A stretch of 64,000 bases of DNA from Branchiostoma floridae (Eukaryota > Chordata > Leptocardii > Amphioxiformes > Branchiostomatidae), in NCBI RefSeq assembly GCF_000003815.2, contig NC_049987.1:7572114-7636113 (forward strand), read 5' to 3'. The notes under the pieces are model-generated. The model saw only the letters and a list, made by a program, of their open reading frames with translations. It had not been told where the DNA came from and did not search any database. How positions within the stretch are numbered: the first letter of the stretch is position 1; every line of letters starts with the position of its first letter. The translations under genes were made by a program, and so were the position numbers. Below, piece after piece: positions 57,821 to 64,000 of this stretch.

Positions 57821-60800
57821 ACGGCGGAACGTTTGGGGTAGTTTGGTGGTGGGGAGGTCGCGCTCGGTTGTGTTTTGTCGGGTTCCATTCCCCTCACGTT
57901 GGTGTAATAGTTTGCATGTTAACTACCTGGGTCCCGGGCTAGGCGTGTGTCACAAGATGGGAACAAATTGGGGAGATTTAGGGCGATAATCTCAGGCCGG
58001 GTCCGCGCGGTTGAGAATGCCGCAGGGATGCGAGGAAGGGTGGCACTTCGTGAGCCTCCATCAGGAGTTTCAATATAATGTATAATACATGCGTCTCCCT
58101 CCTGGCACGATATCTTCGTCAGGCGTGTGTCTGCCTGCAGAAATACAATTATGCCTTCCACAGGAAACTTATTTAAGGGTCCAAGAGTTAATAAGACGAA
58201 GCTACTTTCATAGCTAATGACGGGAAGACCAGTCAGTTGCAATCTTTGCAAATATATTTCGTCCATAATTCATCGGAGCCAGATCTCGCGACTAGTCGCT
58301 ACTTCCCCGTCAACTTTTCCCAGCTTTGTATTCAGAAATGATGTTTGTCAACTTTTGTCGATTGTCCGCTGTGATAAACTCTCCGCAAACACGGCCACTA
58401 TTCAGGGAATTTAGATGTAAATCGGTGCCGGTTAATTTGCCGGGATTTTATAAGACCAGGGCAATCGGGGCTTCAGGATTCTGTTTGCTGAGCTTTCTGT
58501 TTTTAACGCCTTTTTATGTTGTCCCTGTGTGGTTCTATTACTTGAGTAAACTTGGTGGAAATTTACAAGGAGGGGCAGGGCTTTGTTCCCACGGATAGAT
58601 ATACCCAATAAGTTTTTGTGCGAGAACAAAGGGGGGCGTCAAAAACATGACAGCGTTAGATGGCCCCCTTCGGACTCGAGATCGGTCGATAAGGCTTCGC
58701 TGTGACTACTAACTTTAGTACACTTACCTTCAAGGGTAAAATACATTCTTTCTTTCGAGCATCTATGTGGAAAAATAAAATGTCTTTGGTGTTTGGAAAC
58801 TTAGCGAGATGCATTTGCTTAAACGTTGTAAGAATTAGACTAGGAAGTTACTACATTGCATGTCCGTCTGAATGAGCCGTAATTCACGTAACCCGGCTGA
58901 GTTGGTACATCCATGTTACTAGGTGTATGTGTGATGTAATGTCTGTTCCAACGCCAGCACGGAAACACGTCCGTAACCATGGCGACAGAGTGGTCCGACG
59001 TGCAAAGTCAAGTTTGTTGACAAATTCGTGAATATCTGGGGAGGCCACGGCAGCGCGCTGAGGAGTGGCGAGGGCAGAGGTTCGCTCTCACCATGTAACC
59101 ATGTGTGCCGTTCCCAGGCTTTCCGCAGGCTCCGGGAGCCCACAGCCAAAAGGGGTCAAGTTTGTATGTGGAGCCTGGCATCTCCGAAACACGGAGCCTT
59201 CCCCAAGCGGATTCACCACACGTCAGATCGTTCCCTGTTGTGCTCCGTGTCAGGTCTTGTGCGCTGATTAGCTAAATGTGATTAATTGGTCTCATTAGGC
59301 AGGTATGATGAGACGCAGTGACAGCGCCAGACCCGCGGCAGTGTCCGCCATCTTCCTATCTCCCGGGTCGCTCATGGAGTGTAGCATGGTGCCGTTCCGG
59401 TTTGGGGGCCTCCTGGTATTTGGGCTGTTTTCACTGAAATTTCTGTTGTACTTTCTAACATCTAGGGTCTTTTTCTTATCAGCGGAGAAAACTGCTGCTG
59501 CAGTATGATGATCTGTGTACACATTTATCTTCGACAACTTTTTGAAGTCACAGATTGAGTGCCATATACTTTACACCCTGTAGTTTTTGACTTTTGGTCG
59601 TCGCTACTATCGCTTCATTTTAGTCTCTGCCTTTTGTTCTATGTTGATCAAAAGTGTGCCGCAAAAAAGTTGAGTGTCCCGAAACTTGAAGTGTGAAAAA
59701 AGCCATGTCCAAATTAAAAACTTCACAGCCTACGTGCCACCGTTCTCTCCACTTGGCCGCCTCCGAAATGGATGTACCTTACCCCGGCAGCTGTGCGCGA
59801 CGGTCCAACCTGCGCGCGAAAATAATAATAAAAGACGAGCTAATGACAAGACGATCACTCAAACATCAGACGAGCCTTTGTCTTAGCCAGCGGACAATAG
59901 CGTTGTTTTTGAAGAGATAAAGATCGGCCAGTGTTACCAGGGGGATTGGATAGCCATCTTTTATTTACTAATAACGTTTTGAGCGTTTTTAGAGCCATGG
60001 ATCATGTACGCTTGACTTGGTGCCTGACGTGATCTACTGGCTACAGCGGGAGACCCACAACTCATAAATCTCAGTCTGGTCTTTAATTAAAAATCAAATT
60101 ACCCGGCTAGAACGATTACAGGCAGACCCATACACATTGTTTGCCAGATTAAACATTATTGTAGTATATGTTGTATGATATACACTTGTGTTAGGTGTGA
60201 ATGCAATGGTATGTGGGATTGTGCAAATAGACCCCCTTGGGTTGGACAATGTAACATTGTTACCTGATTTACTGTGATTACCCCTGTATTACCTACCAAA
60301 TCTCTGTAAATGAAGTTTAGTACAATATATGGAGGTAGTTAATGCTCTTGTTATAAAACCTTCATTCCGACACTGTATGAACTATGATATGACTCGGCCA
60401 CATCAAAGACATTGCTGCAGTCCAAGTACAATGATGATAAGGTTTTGCAGTGTTTAGCAGTTAGTTATGTCTTATCTATAATCAGGTATTGTTCAGATAG
60501 AGTACATCAACGGCCCTTTTGTAGCTAGGTGTATCATAAGTCGCTTTCTGTACATTTTTGAATACGCACTTACAATATCTTCGTGAAAGAAGATCGATAA
60601 GTTCTGACAGAATACGATGCAACTTGGTAACATCGCACTTAAAAATGTAGCTGTAATTTTCTCACGAGAATTACAGTTACCTTTGTTTCGGCTCGAACCA
60701 GTCTCGGAACTGTTTACTTTACAGTGAGATAGGGTGCGTAGTTCGGTAGCAATACCTTACATATCGCAATGAGCACGCGTGACTTTCAGCCTGCACTAAG

Positions 60801-62903
60801 CCTGTTGTCAGGGGCCGTCAAGACACACCGCCTGATTTTTCGCCAGTTTGTTTTTGAATCGATGCCTAGTTTTAAGCAAAGTTCTGAATTTCAATTGAAG
60901 AAATATGTGAAATTATTACAATCATCAATCACCCTATACGTTTTATTTCTGATACTCGGTGGGACAAAAGAAACTATAACCAATTCTTGAATACATTTAT
61001 TCAACATAGTTTGAAGTAATATACTAGAACATTACATACAAGTAAACTCATTTGTATGTAGCTTTCGTTCAATAGTCAAATGCCGAATACATGATTTAAT
61101 TGTCAAAACTGACGATATACTTTTTTGTGTATCGTACCTGTATCACGGTTATATCTCAAGTTTCCGTTTAAAGGGATATATTTTAGTGCTTTTGGTTAGA
61201 TCTTTTGTGTAGAGATACACGTGAAAGATTGCATGCCCAGTGTTTTTGCCCGGAGCACTATAAGAAAGGTAAATAGGATAAAGGAATAGCCAAAACAGAT
61301 GATATTAACCTTTTTGTTTTACTCAATATCCGTAGACATAAAAGGGCTAGTTTTTATGTTGTCTCATGACCAGTTCACTGTGCTATATGTAACGTTACGG
61401 GGGTGGCTTTGTAAATGTTACTGTTATGGGCTTACAGGAATAGTGTCCTAAACACCGTTTTTTGTCGGTAATTTTCGCCGATATCCGGTAGTGTAACAGG
61501 TTGCTGTGTGGTTCTTGAGTTGGTGACCTCCGGTTCACCTCGACACGGTGCCCCGGACCGTCTGTGGCGCGTCGCTCGGGGCAACGTTCCGCCAGCCCCG
61601 TCACGGCTCGGACTCCGCTGCCCTGCGGGGGAGATGTTCTCGCTAGTCCGATGTGACACTAATCAATTGTCCCTGGGAGGGAGATAGATCTTTAGGATAC
61701 TTTAGTTCAACCTCATTTTAATAGGTCCTAACCACAGCGAGCGTACATCGGTAGACAGAAAAACAAATTGAGTAAACTTATTTGTGACGAGGGCAAACTG
61801 GTTCCTAGTGAGAAGTCGGCCATGTTTGGTTCTCCCATGTGCACGGTAAATTGACAATTCGGCTCGCTACAAAAACATACTATGAGACTGAGTATGACAT
61901 TCAGTGAAACTGGAGGTAGGTCACTGCCCTTGAGATTAATACACCACTAAAACATTACCTAAAGAATTTTACCTAATGTGTTTCGAGGCAGCTTTGATTT
62001 TGTAAACATAAGCGCTATGTAGGAAATGGTCTGAAACATAGATCTATATATCAATTTGTTTCTTACATCCGTTCTATTGTTTTCCTCGATTGTTCGTTAT
62101 CTTGTCTGTGATCTAACAAGGCACACAAGGCTTTCAAAAATGAAATGGCACAGCAACAAACTTTAACTCTCACTCCAATCTAAGCGTCTTTGAAAACTTT
62201 GTAGAACCTATAAATGATCTACCATAAAAAGAAAGATAGTTTTTGCGCCATATTCTACGTACATTGTGTAGTCAGTATCAAAATACACTGTCAACGAGTC
62301 TCATCAAAATTTTCAAGGTCAGTATAGCAGACGTTCATCTGAACACTTAAACACTTCTAAAACACTTCTTAAGACAGCAAAAATCTCACTCAGGACGAAA
62401 GTGAAGACCTCAAGGACTAGGTTAATCCTACATCATAAGAGGTTTCCTGCATGGAGATAGGGGTCCCTTATCTGCCCAGAAGTCGACCCTCACAGATCAC
62501 TCCACCTGCCGTATTGTTTCTACAACAATAGAGTCAAGGAGAGGACAGCCACTTTCCGGCCAGTCGAGGGCGCACTTCATGTTTTTTTGCCTTACTCAGT
62601 TTTCCTGCTACTTTCACGGCTTAAAAACATCGATTTGGGGATTTTGAGAGTAATTGTGAGAATCGTGTTCTCTATTAAACGACAATTTCGTCATACTCCT
62701 ACATTTGCTATGGATTTGGATTTGTTCACGTAAAACCGAAGGTGGAAAAAACTTTGAAATCATAAGTTTAAATGGTGCATATTCTTTTTAATGTACAGTT
62801 GTCGGCCATGGACGAAAAGAGAGTTGAACTTGTTGAAACTGTTTTCCACAGAAATGACCTGCTGAAGTAACATCCAGTGAATTAGTGATGTATAACCACC
62901 AGG

Positions 62904-63287
62904 GCTATTGATGATCTTTACAGACGAGACAATGATAGTGAATTGAACTTTTGAAGATCGGCCCAAACTGCAAACCATGATTTCTACCTGACCTAAGAAC
63001 TCTATTGTATTCTACCGCGTACTCAAGTCTGAAGTAGTGGTCAGTCCTGACATCCCGTGTGGTGTCCAGTGAGTGGGACGGGTGTCCCCTGCACGTCCCC
63101 TATTGATAAGCTACACAGACGAGACAATGATAGTGAATTGAACTTGAAGATCGGCCCCAGACTGCAAACTAGAATTCCTAACTTTCCAAAGAACTCTGTT
63201 GTTCTGCATTCTACTGTCTGACTGAAGTAGTGGTCAGTCCTGACCTCTCCCGTGTGTCCAGTGGGACGGGTGTCCCCTGTACGACCC
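62904..63287 (+). repeat. diverged tandem duplication, unit about 195 bp
   Basis: CAGACGAGACAATGATAGTG occurs at 62921 and 63116. It is followed in both copies by AATTGAACTT, GAAGATCGGCCC, CTGAAGTAGTGGTCAGTCC and GACGGGTGTCCCCTG. Copies differ by substitutions and short gaps. Confidence 0.85.
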
Positions 63288-64000
63288 TGGCTGTGTTCTG
63301 ACATGGCGGGCACGTGGTGGTCTCAGACTGCCCCGCCTATGGACACACACTCCCGCGGGACGGGCTGTCTGTGGTCTGCCTCACTGGGACAAACAAAATA
63401 TACAATAAAGAAAAGACAATGAATGAAGACATTTATTGCAAATTTTTGCCACACAGGGCTAAGTACAGGTCACAATAAGACATGTTGAAGAAATACAGTA
63501 AACAGATACAAAATACTTGAAACTATCGTTGGATAAATTCAACTTCTCGCTTGTCAGTTATGGAGATAAAAGAACTGGTATGTTTTGCGATCGGTGGTTT
63601 GTCTAGTTTCATTTGTGCAACGATGTGGTTCTTTGTCCATTTTGCTGAGGTTCACACCGTGTATATATACATAAATGTATGCTAGCCCATGTTAGATTGT
63701 CAGCGCAGTGTGCCCAAATAGATACATTTTGTACCATCCTTGACCTTCACTTGAACAGATCACCATACACACATATTTGATGTGTAGGTCGCTGGAACTC
63801 TAATAGTCAACGTACTTGTGATACAGGAAAGATTTGGAAGTAAAATGGTATGCTTCTTGTTGTGCAGAAGTGGTGCACTATTGGTCCTTATTCGGTGGAG
63901 AATATTAACGAAATTTGAAAAGGGCGTCTTCAGCTGAAATAAACTTGAGTCAAGCCTTGAAGTCTAGATACAGGAATTATGACACTAAATGTTTCTCTAT

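Larger units (their letters stand above)
55604..64000 (+). other. Sim intron 1 (start of)
   Basis: No PAS-domain exon or other recognised coding was found in these 8.4 kb. It contains a GC-rich hairpin at 57.8 kb, a small hairpin at 60.65 kb and a 195-bp tandem duplication at 62.9-63.3 kb. A GC-rich block at 61.5-61.65 kb is unexplained. Confidence 0.5.

Noticed and set aside
59028-59267. Overlapping plus-strand frames in a GC-rich stretch of Sim intron 1
   Set aside because: They do not encode the expected PAS-A sequence and have no supporting splice sites.

Overview
This is a stretch of an animal nuclear genome, most likely from an invertebrate chordate and probably a lancelet (Branchiostoma). 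The genes are split by GT-AG introns, the DNA is full of small inverted-repeat transposons and a tRNA-derived SINE, and Ripply and Sim are present as a linked pair. The species is inferred from gene content and was not tested.

The gene-dense left part (1-24.4 kb) holds five genes. First is the 5' half of an ankyrin-repeat protein on the minus strand (exons 5250-5561 and 147-318, continuing off the left edge). Next is a complete six-exon EF-hand protein of the calcineurin-B/CHP type on the plus strand (6916-9863; 182 aa, start codon alone at the end of exon 1). It converges tail to tail with a complete six-exon CHMP3/Vps24 ESCRT-III gene on the minus strand (14073-10450; 217 aa). Behind that lies an intron-split histone H2B variant (16287-15032; 132 aa) with an unusual Asn/Arg/His-rich tail. 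After a repeat-rich 5 kb comes a complete four-exon Ripply gene on the minus strand (24270-21609; 155 aa) with WRPW and FPVQATI motifs.

The middle (24.4-53.9 kb) has no recognised protein gene. It holds one tRNA-Gln(CTG), micro- and minisatellites, tandem duplications, two diverged exon-like copies near 27.7 and 28.6 kb, and a TATA-plus-donor first-exon candidate at 40.3-40.5 kb. It lies between two divergently transcribed developmental regulators (Ripply on minus, Sim on plus), so it probably contains their regulatory DNA, though no individual enhancer can be named by eye.

On the right is the bHLH exon of single-minded (Sim; 55429-55603). Two upstream exons (53961-53995 and 54164-54241) splice to it in frame on paper and would give a 41-residue N-terminal extension. 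No PAS exon was found up to 64000, so the right edge is taken to be Sim intron 1.

The genes do not form one pathway. CHMP3 acts in endosomal membrane scission, the EF-hand protein in calcium signalling and H2B in chromatin. Ripply and Sim are transcription regulators whose vertebrate relatives RIPPLY3 and SIM2 are also close neighbours (human 21q22.13), so the linkage looks ancestral. At least eight non-autonomous DNA transposon or fold-back elements were delimited, several with intact target-site duplications (TA, TTA, 8 bp and 9 bp).
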